In this document: positions 10,231 through 21,765 of the stretch, in pieces
How positions within the stretch are numbered: the first letter of the stretch is position 1
How the letters are laid out: every line of letters starts with the position of its first letter
Assembly (NCBI GenBank): GCA_026545765.1
Contig: CM048839.1
Span: forward strand, 18,972,566 to 19,036,565
Reading direction: 5' to 3'
Length of the DNA: 64,000 nt
Source of the DNA: Plantago major
Lineage: Eukaryota > Streptophyta > Magnoliopsida > Lamiales > Plantaginaceae
Position numbers and translations under genes: made by a program
Notes under the pieces: model-generated
What the model saw: the letters and a program-made list of their open reading frames with translations, nothing else
Database searches by the model: none
Told to the model about the DNA's origin: nothing

Positions 10231-12741
10231 CACTACAAGAAATCCGCCAAATAGCGACGGAGCCTAGCGACGGATAAAATCCGTCTCTATCTAGCGACGA
10301 ATCGCTAGGTTTAGCGACGGATTGAGCGAATTCGCTCAATCCGTCGCTAATCCGTCGCCAAATTAGCGACGGATATTTTTCCGTCGCCAAATAAAAATAT
10401 CCGTCGTTATTTAGGGACGGATATTATATCCGTCCCTAAATAAGTTGACCGGATTAAAAAATATATATATAAAAAAAAAAGAAAATTGATTTTAGCGACG
10501 GATCGCTATCCGTCGCTAAATAGCGACGGACTTTAGCGACGGATAGCGATCCGTCGCTAAAATCGATATACAATCGAGCAGTAGCCCTTTTCTTCTCCAT
10601 TTTTCAGCAGCTTCTTTTTCTTCCTTCTTCCTTCTTCATTCGCCATTTCCGCATTCCGACCAAATCTCGACCGTTCCGGCCAATTTTGGAGTCTTCTCGA
10701 AGCTCGTGGGACAAGGAACTCGTGTGGTCAACCAATTTCATCTTTTTGCAGCTAAATCGAAGGTATTTTGGCTAAAACCCTAACTTTGCCAAATTTGGTG
10801 ATTTTGTTAATTTCGACTAATTTGAGCAATTGCATGTTTATTGTAAGTATGTAGTAGTTAGTTTAGCTTATATTACGTAGTGTGTTAACTTTGAGATGTT
10901 CAATTGATATATTGATTGTGAATTTGGATTTTTAGTATAATGTTAGGATGTTTGGAAGTATGTAGGGTTGTTAATTTGATATTTTCGTATATGTAGTAGG
11001 ATTATAAAGATTTAGTTGAGTGTTTTGGAACCCCTTACTTGTTGACAAATTTGGAAATTTTGTTAATTTCGACTAATTAGATCAATTGTATGTTTATGGG
11101 AGCTATAGTATACTAGCTAGTTAACTTTGTGCAATTGATATATTGATTGTGAATTTGTATTGTTAATTAGTATAATGTTAGGATGTTTGTAAGTACGTAG
11201 TAATTTTGATTCGATAAATTTGTATACATACAGTAGATTATGAAGATTTAATTAAGTGTTTTGAGACTATTTGGTGATTATATTAACGTAAAATGCATGT
11301 TATAAATCTAATAATTGTAGACGTGTCAGGCTAATCATATAATTATGAATTCCGATCGTTCATGGATGTACCGTCGCATAGTTAATGGCAGAATTCAGTC
11401 TAGTTTTGTGGAAGGGGTTGAATCCTTCATCACTTTTGTCTGAGCCACGAGATGGTAATGCAGGTTTACATCACTATGGGTCATGCGTATTACTGAGATC
11501 ACGTGATGGAGGTTAGTAAATATGTTGTTTATGACTTGGAATATGATACATACGCTTTTTGCTTTCATTTCAATCAACTAACTACTTGTTTGCACATATG
11601 TTTTTTAGGCCAATAGAGGATGTAGAAGAGTGCTCGTACCACTTCAAGAAGGCTAAGTCAAGAATGGCATCCGGGTAGACGTGAGGGGCGTATGCGATGC
11701 GTTCTTTCTTAAGGTTAACATTTGTATTTGAGTATTTTAAAGTGATTCCTAAAATTGCATCTCATTTCGTATGCAACCAACAATTGCAGAGTGAGGTCGA
11801 GAGGAGGATGGACAAGAGGATGATCGACGGTCATGAGCTGTCAATTGAAGAGCAAGACCAGATCTTCTTCGAGGTCAACCCAATGGACAGCAAGGGTCGA
11901 ATGTATGGATTGGGAAGTTTGGGCCCTTCCATGAGTTCTAGTAGCTTCTCAGTGTCCCAGGGATCAGGATCGAGATCTAATCTCTACACACAGGAGCAGG
12001 TTCAAGAGATGATGACTCCTCTCCACCAGGAAATAGCTGCGACCAAGGCAGCTTACGAGCAAGTGCTTGAGGAACAGGCTCATATGGCTCAGCGGATGGA
12101 CGCTTTGACCCAGATCGATGTTCAGCACTTCTTCCCAGTCTCACCCACCGCCTCCTCCCGATTATTCTTAGTTACATCAGACTTATTATGGATAATTTGA
12201 CACTATTTCACCTTCTTCTTGTTTCGGATAATTTATGGATAATTTATATTGTTTCGGATATATTAATGCAATTTAATTGTTTCGGGTATATTATCTATGA
12301 TTATATTATGTGAAAAAACAGGTGAAATGTGAAACAGAAATATAAAAAAAAAATTAAACAGTTTTATCCATCGCTAAATTCACGAACTAAGGGCGAATTA
12401 GCCCATTGAATTTAGCGACGGATTTTTTCCGTCGCTAAATGTCAAGCGAACTAAGGGCGGATTAGTGATGGGATTTAGCGACGGAAAAAATCCGTCGCTA
12501 AATTCCGTCGCTAATTGGCGACGGATAAGTAATCCGTCGCCAATTCGGACGGACTGGTCAACGGATTAATCCGTCACCAGTTCGTCGTTATATAGCGACG
12601 AAATACTTATCCGTCGCCAAAAAAAATAGTGACGATTGGTTTGGAGACGGGGGATTATCCGTCGCTAAGGATTTAGCGACGGATCGGCACAGCTTTAGCG
12701 ACCGATAATTCCGTCGCTAAAACTGGTTTTTTTTTGTAGTG
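10231..12741 (+). mobile_element. CACTA (En/Spm) element, internally deleted
   Basis: Starts CACTACAAGAAAT and ends TTTTTGTAGTG, with the 3-bp duplication TAG on both sides (10228-10230 and 12742-12744). Both ends carry many subterminal copies of TAGCGACGGAT and its complement. It holds only the last exons of an En/Spm-type gene, while the related copy at 58456-61254 has more of it. It therefore looks like a deletion derivative inserted in the gypsy interior. Confidence 0.93.
11395..12200 (+). pseudogene. Ptta/En/Spm-type CACTA protein, C-terminal exons
   Basis: The last exon (about 11690-12110) encodes SEVERRMDKRMIDGHELS, a Gly/Ser stretch (SSSFSVSQGSGSRS) and a coiled coil beginning YTQEQVQEMMTPLHQEIA, almost identical to the minus-strand copy at 59049-59519. 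A degraded upstream exon at about 11400-11520 still reads LSEPRDG and HHYGS. The N-terminal exons are missing. Proteins of this family are encoded by En/Spm elements alongside the transposase; no DDE core is present here. The start at 11697 lies in intron, so the true exon begins near an acceptor at about 11789. Confidence 0.72.
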
Positions 12742-12744
12742 TAG

Positions 12745-14301
12745 TCCCTCACAGGTGAATATAGTGTATCTCTCACTCTCTTGGAAGTATCCAAATGGGG
12801 TATAAGCTCAAAAATAAACTGGGAAGGTGACTTGCGTCACAAAGGTGCCTAATTTATCTTATGCTTTTGCACTCGTCTCATTAGATCGAAAGGGACTTAA
12901 CAGGCAACTCAATTTTTCAGAAAACAAAAGCTGAAACTGCTCCTCCTAATCACGTCAACCGATTCCAATCTCAATCAAATTCTTCACTATATATTCAGTG
13001 CTTGGCCTCATTGGGCTCTTTTAATCTCAATTTTTTGCAGGTGTCTATTTTACCGAAAGTCCGCACTTTTGTGTGTGTCAGTTTGGTGTACGTGCCATCA
13101 ACCCTCATGGACATATGGCTTTTTAGGACCACGCCGGTATATAGGTAGTATTTGAAATACGCCTAACACGACTAACGGTGATCAATGAAGACCATAGATC
13201 CACCCCGAGATTCAAATATCAATAAGCTTTTAGGGTGCAGTAAACAAACTTTTCAGCAATAATGCAAAACAACACATAAAAGTCACAAGATAACAGTTCT
13301 CTCCCCAAACCTGTTCCTTGGAATAGGGGGAAGAGCTTAAAAACATGCCGTTCGTCATCCCTAACAAGACTGAGTACACATAAGTATGAAAAAGCACAAG
13401 TAATACGTAAAAACTTGCACAACCCAGGAAATCACACAATACATTTGCCGGTACAAAAAAATTCATCGGCTCTCAGGCTTCTCACAGGTTTTTTGGACCA
13501 AGGAGCTAAACAAACTTGCTATTTAAAAGAGAAACGACCTTGCAGGATTAAAAATACAATGTCCTACTTCCAGCTAATCATCAAACAAAACGTAAGCAGC
13601 AAGTGGATTTAACACCTACAATGGACTTTCGACTTGGTTAAAGACTCAGACTCACCACGAAAATTTGAAAATAGGCAAAAAACGCAGGCCAAAAGACTCT
13701 ATCTAAAAAGCTAAAACACAAACATAAACTGAAAACAAAAGAATCACATAAAAGTGGCTAACATACCACCCCCACGTAGACAAATAAGGCACACAGGCCG
13801 CAAAAAGATATGCAATCCTATGTGGCTCACCGACCACCACTATGAAAGCGATAAATACGAACACAAAACACATGAAATCCCTCCCCAAACCTAAACTTTA
13901 GCTCGTCCTCGAGTTTCAAGTTTAAGCAAGCGAAGGACAACAGAAAAGCAAAAATAACAAATTGATAATAAAGAAAAACTTACCCCTGGGTTGCCTCCCG
14001 GGAAACGCCTTTTATTATAATCGTTGGCTCGACTTTTGGGAAATGCTGCTATCCATTATCAAACGGGAACGAATCCCTTGCATCCGTCCAGGTATCTCGG
14101 CATTTTGTGAGCCATCCTTAGCTCCTCTCCTCAGGTTCTCTAACAGTTCCATGATTCCCTGCAAACTAAAATTAAACAAATCAGAAAATTCAAAAACTAA
14201 AAAATAACTATGGGAATCAGAGGGAAAATAAAAACGAAAAAGTGGGTCGAAACTCCCTGGGCAGTCCAATGTGTATGATGGGACTATGACGTGCGAATCA
14301 T
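12745..14301. other. Gypsy interior without a recognisable gene
   Basis: Interior of the gag-only element between the CACTA insertion and the coding repeats. No conserved gag, protease or polymerase motif is seen in any frame. A short 3'-region or former gag tail is possible. Confidence 0.45.
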
Positions 14302-14480
14302 GGGTTTCTTCTTGTACCGTAGGGGTAGATTCATGAGTTAGCTCAGCAGGTAAGCAAGTAGAATGTGTTTCTTCTTGTACCGTAGGGGCAGGTTCAGAAG
14401 TCAGCTCAGCAGGTAAGGGAGTAGAATGGGTTTCTTATTGTACAGTAGGGGCAGATTCAGACGTCAGCTCAGCAGGATGG
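14302..14480 (-). repeat. Three-copy 60-bp coding tandem repeat
   Basis: Three copies of about 60 bp, each with TTTCTTCTTGTACCGTAGGG and AGCTCAGCAGG. On the minus strand they encode the repeating peptide PAELTSEPAPTVQEETHST with small changes. The frame is in the same interior as the gag remnant, so this is probably a repeat region of the element's protein. Confidence 0.7.
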
Positions 14481-14504
14481 TTTATCTTCTCACGTTGGAT
14501 GTCC

Positions 14505-14849
14505 TCAATCAGCAACATCGACAAACTCAAAGAATTGTTTGAGTTTAAACTCATCTATGGGTTGTCTCGCGGCTTCTTCGAATATTGTTTGATCATCCTT
14601 GGTCAATCCAAAATAGAAACATCCTATCACATCCCTACCGCTCAATCTAGCATTTATGCACCCTTTTTCAAGCTCTCTAATCCGATACCATGCATCGTAG
14701 AATCTTTCTCCAGGATACTGACGGAAACTATGAAGGAGTCCCCTCTCTTTCTGGCGGATAGAGTAGATGTCCATCAGATACGGTTTCTTGGTTGCATAAG
14801 TCCCTACACACATGAAGACAAGAAACCACGAGTAGTTCCGACAAAACAA
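14505..14849 (-). pseudogene. Retrotransposon gag fragment
   Basis: The minus-strand frame reads SFRQYPGERFYDAWYRIRE, then ...FYFGLTKDDQTIFEEAA, the capsid-like pattern of plant gypsy gag (tryptophan/arginine block, then F-Y-x-G-L and an acidic/alanine block). It starts about 100 bp after the primer site. It is short, and the capsid core is incomplete. No nucleocapsid knuckle or polymerase follows. The first residues are probably not the native start. Confidence 0.6.
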
Positions 14850-14926
14850 AAACTAACGAAACAAAAGAAAACTATAAACAAAACGAGTAAAAATTTGCAA
14901 TCAAGTGCTACAGTAGGAATTAATTC

Positions 14927-14946
14927 CCCGGCAGCGGCGCCAAATT
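14927..14946 (-). other. Primer-binding site of the gypsy element
   Basis: The minus strand reads TTTGGCGCCGCTGCCGGGGA immediately after the 5' LTR. This is the plant gypsy primer site usually attributed to tRNA-Asp (Athila/Tat-type elements). Confidence 0.85.
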
Positions 14947-16323
14947 TGATGTGCTCAAATTGATACTTAGAAACAAGTAGCAAGCAGTTGTTGTAGAATA
15001 AGCAAAGCTAACCACAGAGTCGTTCGCTAAGGAACCAATTAAGCTACCACAACGATTTAAAAGCAAACAATTACTTGAAGAAACAGTTTGATTTATTTAA
15101 ATTCGAGTACTTCTAATAGCTAGAAAACAGAAAATGCAATGTAATTGATTTGAATGAATGAGGTAGGAAGAACACGGTAGTTACGATCAAGCTATGCCAC
15201 TTCGAGAATGCGTTCATCTTGTCACATGGTGATTGTCTAAAACTATCAATTCAACCTTTACCAAACGAGTTTGAAGATATTTGAACTAGAGTAATCGTGG
15301 GTCGTCAATCCACGATCCTTAACCAAACGTTTTAGAGAATCTTTGAACGAGAGTATTGAATTGAAGGGTTTTTACGAAGATCTTTGAATGAGCCTAACCT
15401 ATATGAACGATTTCAAACCCTAGAAGCGAATACGCAAAGCTATCACACAACTACCATGCTCGGAGTGATTTAACTACTCGTGAGGGAAGCAAAGATGAAA
15501 GAATGCATGGTATAGATTACGCAAAGCATGAACATGGTGATAATCGCATGCAAGATCATACAATTCGATAAACAGAAGAAAATACGAATTGAAGATAAAC
15601 AATAGAGAGTTATCAATAATTATCGATCCCGATGGTTCTTACAAGAGGTAAACCAAGCTCCAAAGATCAATCAATCAATGTCAAAACCTAGTTCTGGAAT
15701 GGTTTTTTCTATGAAAAAATCGAGTATATGAAGTTATGGCAAAGGAAGACCTAATTCTAACCTAAAAAGGAAAAAATATGCTGAATCTGGGCCTTCTCGC
15801 CGAATCTCGCCGCGGCGAAAAACCCCGTGTAGCTCCTCCTTTTGCCTCGTAAAATCTCGCCGCGGCGCAAAATATCCATTCGCCGCGGCGAGCTTAAAAC
15901 CTCCGTAACTTTTTCCACAAACATAATTGTCCGATGCTTCCAAAACAAAAATTGTAGCCCTTTGAATCATCTTTTCTTGGCCACTGAGTTCAGGTCAATC
16001 AGGAATTATATGAGAGAGTTATGTCCAAAATGGCTAGACTGCTCCGTAAAACTTCACTTTTGCAAGCTTTGCTAAAACGACTCTCAAATCTTCGTCCGAA
16101 CTCCGAATCCACTTCCGTTTTCACCCAGTTACTCTACATTCAAAGATCTAGAACCAAAGTTTTCACTCCGATTTGCACCTTCGGGACACAAAAATCCTAC
16201 TCTACAAAACACAAACAAATCACCAAAGCATAAAAACGCACAAAGACACTATAAAACCATTAACATAGACTAACAAAGACCGCTAAAAAGGACTAAATAA
16301 GACTCTAAATTATAGTCTCATCA
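14947..16323 (-). repeat. 5' LTR of the gag-only gypsy element
   Basis: 1377 bp with TGATG...CATCA ends and the primer site adjacent on the minus strand. It differs from the 3' LTR by point changes and several indels: an extra piece near 16065-16110, and a missing repeat unit near 15805. Confidence 0.92.
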
Positions 16324-17105
16324 GGAGGCATCTACTAAACCTTCTTCAACAAACAAAGGTTGTGTAGGTTGTGGTGCTTCCTCACATACTATCTCCTCAT
16401 CAACTGAGTCCTTTAAATTATGTGGCTCCTCTACTACATTAGTTCCATCCACCTCAGTAATTCTTTCTAGCACAGGCTCCTCAACCCTAGGACGGCCTAC
16501 CCTTACTTTCTCCCATACCAGAATAGGTTTGTCACCAAGTGCGCAGTCCAATACTTGTCTGGATCCCTTCTTCTTAGTCTTCTTTTCAACAAACAAAGGT
16601 TTGTCACCAAGTGTGTAGTCATTCCCTTTGTCACTTAGTTCATGAACTACTCCATCAATATCCATGGCCAATAGCAAATCATCAGGTATACTATCATCAA
16701 CAGAGGTTGTGAGCACCCAACATCTTGAGTTACTTGCACCTCATCATTTTCATTAATCTCAGGAAACTCATAAGCTTCAACATATAAAGTTAATTTCATG
16801 CCCAACTTCGTTATAGCTTTGGCAAACCACTTTCCTATATCCAGTGCATTGTTAACCAGCAAAAATCCACTTTCATGCAGAACATAAAAGCCTTTTACCT
16901 TTTTGATACCTTCCCTGCCACACAGTTCTTCCAATTCCTTTACACCCATAAACATTCCTCCCACTCTTGTGACAATCAATGTACCACCACCACTGTATTC
17001 AGCTCGAGGAATATGAATAAATTGTCTCCCAAAACACAAACTCAATTCTATCTCAATATCATTACTTAAGTTCAACCAGTCTGACAGACAAGACAAACAA
17101 ACCAT
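16324..17105 (-). CDS. Transposase exon: PB1-like N-terminal domain and linker (frameshifted)
   Basis: The minus-strand frame from 17105 encodes a PB1-like fold found at the N terminus of plant MULE transposases (GRQFIHIPRAEYSGGG...VGGMFMGVKELEELC...LTLYVEAYE). Near 16715 the frame changes by one base, and the second frame continues SVDDSIPDDLLLAMDID into a Lys/Glu-rich linker that runs to the retroelement junction at 16324. The reading resumes at 8634 on the far side of the insertion. Confidence 0.75.
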
Positions 17106-17468
17106 ACTTTAGAATAAATTAATCACATAATTATATAGTTAATTACCACTAAGCACTAACTAAACAATATCATAGTATAATATCCCAGAATCATCATTTT
17201 CTAAGCACTCAATAAACAATTACCCAACACACTGAACAAACCAACCTATTCCATAAACTATTCCATAAATTCGATTCCATCCCAACTACCAAAGTGAACA
17301 ACCATAAAGAAAAAGCATGTTTACTGTCGAATAAGCAAAAATGCTATTTACCATCACAACCAACAATGGTTTTCGTCCTGCTCTTCCACTTGATCTTCAT
17401 CTCAAAATCGATGCTTCTCTGTTGTACGTTAATCACGAATTGAAAGTAGAAGTGTTTATCTTGCAGAA

Positions 17469-17861
17469 ACATGTCTCACACTTCTTTTTTTATTTTTTTA
17501 TTTTTTTATTCAAAAAGATTTTTCATTAATTTTTAAAATATTTAAAATATTTTTTAAGATTTTTAAATGTAATTTTACATTTTTTTATAATTATAAACCT
17601 AGATTAAACCTGGGACCGACATGTGTCTCTCTAATTTTATTATGGCTTTTTTTTTATTTTGGTCCAGGTCAACTAAGTCAACAGTCAATACCGGTCAAAA
17701 TTGCTTCTCTGACTGCCACGTCACCAATTACCGGAAAATTCAAAATTGCACCTCAATTAGACGCATGTTGTTCTGTCATATGTAAATTGGTCAGCATCAC
17801 TCTATTGTACTAAAACTTGCAGTGTAACATTCCAGTGTACCAAAAAAAAAAAAAATTGCCC
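17469..17861. repeat. MULE right terminal inverted repeat
   Basis: Complement of 2306-2762. It ends AAAAATTGCCC next to AATGTGATG (17862-17870). It lacks the (AT)n expansion of the left copy. Confidence 0.88.
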
Positions 17862-18216
17862 AATGTGATGATAATCTCAAACCTTAATTCCATCTCCAAT
17901 CAAACGCGCCAGAAACTGATCCCATGCAAAACAATGATTCTCCCATCATCAAGATTTCAAGATTGGTCAATGCAAAATATACAACAAGATCGACTTCGTG
18001 TAAATTGCTTTTACTTATTTTTCCTTCTCAAACTGACTGCCTCCACACGTTTTAGCCGGCAGATGATATAATTAACATAAAAGTCATATATCCAAGCTCG
18101 GGTCCAATTTATCCAATAACTCTTCAATGCACTTCTTTGGGTTTTAATTCTGGTCCAAACTCAATCCAATAAGATTATCATAGTCCGTCTAAAATAATCG
18201 ATCCATGAAAATTAAT
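17862..18216 (-). repeat. 3' LTR, middle segment
   Basis: Continues the LTR broken at 2305. It is homologous to 23462-23779 plus 24685-24720 (AACCTTAATTCCATCTCCAA, GGTCCAAACTCAATCCAATA, AATCGATCCATGAAAA). The match to the 5' LTR ends where that copy is cut by the sequence at 24726. Confidence 0.82.
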
Positions 18217-21200
18217 CACGGTGCCCATTATTTCTTCACCATAAAATTTTCTACTATTTGATTTAGGTCGAGGCTTGAGTGTATGCTCTGGACACGGATC
18301 TATAATGATTTTGTCGAGAACAATTTGAGACAAAAAATAAAAGTCAAGAAGTTATTTGACTATTTTTACTCCAGTTAAAAACATTGCACTTCTGTAACCT
18401 ACCCTTAATAAGACAACCCATGACAAAAAATGAGAACAAACTACTTTGTGCCACTTTATAGAGCAATACTTGAAACAAACACAATTCAAACTTCTCTTTA
18501 CAACCTGCACGCGTTGAGTCAGCGCTAACATGCCTTTTTCTTAATCTTGATGGTTGGTATGGGTTCAATCGTGGACTTTCAGGCTGGGGAGGAGCAGGTT
18601 TGCTCAACTTGAGTAATATGTTTGAAAATTCTTCATCAACTCCTGGTCCTACATCGTAATCACCTCCATTTTCTCGTGAAATCCAAGAGTTTGGTTAAGA
18701 AACTCCAACATTCTGCAATTACATGGCATCCTAACCAGCATGTCACCACAAAAGACGAGGAAGGAGTTCCATGAATTGCCTCGGACATGATATATTATTT
18801 CTAGCAGCGACATGAATTTGAGACGGTTTCCACGAACATCGGTCTTTTATCTTGATCATTGGTGGCTGGTCTGATTGCATATTCGAGTTCTTGAACAAAA
18901 CCTCTTGGACAGTTGGGGCTTACAGGAAGTTCGTCTCTGACGTATATTTGGTTCCCTACAAGTATAACACCTGTGAGTACATCTCTTTCTTGACATCTCA
19001 GCACTTTGGTTATCAGTTAATCACACCAAAATAACAACGTTCATGGATTCAAGCTGCCCAACACATAAAAAATTGAGCAAAAGAAACTGTTACGACTTAC
19101 GAGCATTGCCTTAATAAAACAAATAAGTGAATTTGAATGAGCTTTGTATAACTTTAAATAAATGTGGCCTGTAGAAGAAGTCTAAGTTTGAATCAATACA
19201 ACACCAGATTCTCATTTCACACAAGATTAACCCACTTACAGCCAACTTTGTACAAATGAAGGCGTCTTTTTCAGAATCTACATGAGTCGAGGAATTCATA
19301 GCTGTGATGGATTCAAAGCAACACCTAGAGCTCATTCATATAACTTAGTAAAATACATGTTTTCACACCAACATTTTGACAGAGTGGAAAACTCATTTAA
19401 ATACCTCATAAGAGCTTCCAGGCCACAAGTTTAACGCCCATTTACTCCAGATACCATCGAATTAGTCTTTGCTAACTAAACTAAATAATCACAATTCAGT
19501 ACACTAACAGGGGCTGATTTCTGCATTCTACCAAACAATTCTCCATAATGAACCATTTTTCTTCAACACACCTTCTGCACTGTCCACTTTAGAGCAATTT
19601 CGGTAGACTTTTCTCTGAATATCTAATTACGTCCGCTTAAACAAATCACAATGATATATCAATTTCTAATAGAGCAAACACATACACATCAGAGTGATAC
19701 ATAATCTCACACTTCTTGCCTACAGATGTACAGGATCTGCGATCTGCGTATCTCACTCAAAATTTTATCTCTCATATCAGCTTAGCTATTGGAAGGTCAG
19801 ATCCACATTTTACAATATACAGACAGTTGATCAATAAATAAATAAAACAAATCACCAAGGCACACAACAAGAGAACATCATGACAATCATAGTCCCATGG
19901 TACCAAAAAGTAAACAGAACGTGCTTCTGCCCATGGGTTGAAAAGATCATTTGATTGAGACTTGATGTTTAGTAATAATTCAAACAAACTCTTTTCATTC
20001 ATCTTGGACTCGAAATCTCCCAAAACAACCAGAAATCATCTGAAATGCATCCAATATTTACACCTAGATTTAGAGACAGACAGTTAGGAGCTTCCTTTCT
20101 AATGTCAAATCATAAGTTGCCAGCTTCTCATAGGCACATTGATGATTGATCTGCAACACTCGATGTTGTCTGCTAGGAATTGAATTGGTGATCAACAGAG
20201 TGAAAACAAGACCAAGGACGGAAGGAGATAGTGTTGACAAAGTGCGGTTTATTATTTTGTTTGATTATTCATATCACGTACGGATACCACATTTTTTACA
20301 GATAAGGATATGTTGAACAAGTGCCCATTCTGCAATGTGACATGACCTAAAACATCTGAGATGCAATAACAAGTATATACCAATTGAAATCGAATATAAC
20401 AACAATTAAGAAGAAGCCAGCCAGAGAAACCGTGATTAGTGAAATCAGTACATACCTAAAGCGAAGAAGAAGATGCCAACGATGGAGAAAACCTGCTTAG
20501 ATACCGGCGAGAAATTGAGGAACCAGCGTCTGTTTAACAACTTTACATTCACCAAAAGATTAAAGAGGTTACATCATCTGTTCGAGAAGACACGTCGTTC
20601 TTGAAGGTTTGAAATCTGATGAGACACGGTATTGTGCTGCATGTGTTATGATGGCAACAATCGGAATCAATCTCAGCGGAGAAGAAAGAACACTTTTTCG
20701 CAAAATAACCTCAGCTTCAGCAATTACACCTGGGTGTGTTCCTGGTCTGTTGTTAGGCCTATGTTAAGAGTAAGGAATGGAAGTCATATAAATAAATTTA
20801 GAGAGCAGCCACTGCAGTCGACATGCTTTAGGTGAATTAATTACGTTGACAAGCTCTCAGAATATGCTGATGTTTATTTTTTGAAATCTGGCACAACACA
20901 GTGAAAATATAAAAGGTGAATACAATGGTCCATGTTCAGTTTCAGATAGCATAAAGCAACAAAATCAGAGCCATTTATGCAGATACATATACATGGAGCA
21001 GGGACATTGAGGATTCGATTGACCCACTACATATCAAACTATCGAATAGATAAACACACATTCTGTTGCACATGATGATCAATCAAAATTGTATTCCACA
21101 TTCCACAAAATGCGCAAAGCAACTCAGCGTTAAACAACAAAAGTTAAAGCTCAGAAATGAACCATTAAACAATTCAGTTCGAACATTATCAAAGCGAACA

Positions 21201-21690
21201 CAATCAGAATCACCACAGATACGAAAATACAAAATGCAGTGCCCAGGAACGAAGAAGAACGTACATAAATACCTGAAGACGATGATGCAGCAAATAAGAC
21301 TTTTTTACTGCATACAGTGTCTGTCCCTGACTCAACAAATTCAGTAAAGGGGCTAGCCAGACTTCCGCTTTCTTCTACTGGGCAATTGGAAGCAGGGAGG
21401 CCCGATTGACAGAAATAAAACGGAGACAATCGGTTCCGATCATGTGGTGGTTGGTGTCTTGGCAATTGTTGGAAGCGATGTTCGCGATTATAGCGGTTGA
21501 GTGGAAAATTTGCTGTGTGATACCGGTTGGGATTGTTGAGGGCAATCTTGAGTTTGATGGATTTGTGGCAACGATTGGGCTGCGGCGTGTGGAGGAATGG
21601 AGGTATTGAATTGCCAGCATTTGGGGCTGGGAACGGAGAAGAAAAGCGATAGCGACTACAATAGTTGTTTTAGGCTTTTCTTTTCAATGT
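18217..21690 (-). other. Gene-like segment inside the 3' LTR span, unidentified
   Basis: This 3.5-kb stretch lies between the LTR middle segment and the LTR tip at 21691-21765, so it is either the proximal part of a ~4.8-kb LTR or an insertion in it. On the minus strand I see possible exons. 21620-21275 is rich in Pro, Arg and Ser and ends at a GT donor. About 20538-20456 reads WFLNFSPVSKQVFSIVGIF and is followed by GTATGT. About 20356-20270 could join it in frame (GHVTLQNGHLFNISLS) before a stop. 19004-18801 reads GVILVGNQIYVRDELPVS. I cannot match these to a family. No TIR or duplication was found at the edges. Confidence 0.35.
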
Positions 21691-21765
21691 ACAACATTGA
21701 TCTTTATTATATTGTTGGATTTAATATATATACATATGTGTTTTAAAAAATTTCGGGATATTACA
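21691..21765 (-). repeat. 3' LTR tip (TGTAATATCCC)
   Basis: The minus strand starts TGTAATATCCCGAAATTTTT directly after the polypurine tract. A related tip lies at about 50556-50617. Confidence 0.8.

Larger units (their letters stand above)
8640..16323 (-). mobile_element. Complete gag-only gypsy LTR retrotransposon
   Basis: Two LTRs of 1351 and 1377 bp (8640-9990 and 14947-16323) with TGATG...CATCA ends are flanked by the 5-bp duplication GGAGG (8635-8639 and 16324-16328). On the minus strand the 5' LTR is followed by the primer site TTTGGCGCCGCTGCCGGGGA and the 3' LTR is preceded by a G-rich tract. The interior, less its CACTA insertion, is about 2.4 kb with a gag-like remnant and no protease, reverse transcriptase or integrase, so it is of the TR-GAG/LARD class. 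It interrupts the MULE transposase gene in coding sequence. Confidence 0.92.
5368..17402 (-). pseudogene. MULE transposase (mudrA type), disrupted
   Basis: Minus-strand multi-exon gene. A candidate first exon near 17402-17348 is followed by 17105-16324, with a PB1-like N-terminal domain (FGRQFIHIP, YSGGGTLIV, KKVKGFYV). A gypsy element interrupts it at 16323/8640. Acidic exons follow (8634-8547, then about 8455-8250 and 8160-7883), then a shifted DNA-binding region, and the catalytic exon 7632-6941 with the first Asp in GVDGCHLKG (about 7230) and the second in FISDKQKG (about 7035). After a 100-bp intron come the Glu region CETFN (about 6640), a SWIM zinc finger CGCRKWDISGIPCRHAL (about 6310-6370), a CSYCKEKCHNISSC knuckle and a basic tail. 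Breaks: a frameshift at about 16715, a stop at about 8368, frameshifts near 7700 and 5560, and the retroelement. It would have cut and joined the MULE ends in the nucleus. Confidence 0.88.
2306..17861 (-). mobile_element. Autonomous-type Mutator-like element (MULE) with nested insertions
   Basis: An exact 9-bp target duplication, AATGTGATG, lies at 2297-2305 and 17862-17870, and the interrupted LTR reads continuously across it. The terminal inverted repeats run about 390-450 bp (2306-2762 and 17469-17861) and share GGTACACT.GAATGTTACACTG and GAGTGATGCTGACC. Inside are a mudrA-type transposase gene on the minus strand and a GRF-type zinc-finger gene on the plus strand, transcribed toward each other as mudrA and mudrB are in maize MuDR. 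Without the nested gypsy element and solo LTR the MULE would be about 6.6 kb. Stops and frameshifts in both genes show it is now inactive. Confidence 0.92.

Noticed and set aside
19772..20023. 83-codon minus-strand frame as a membrane protein gene
   Set aside because: No clear start context, splice partners or family match; kept within the unidentified LTR segment.
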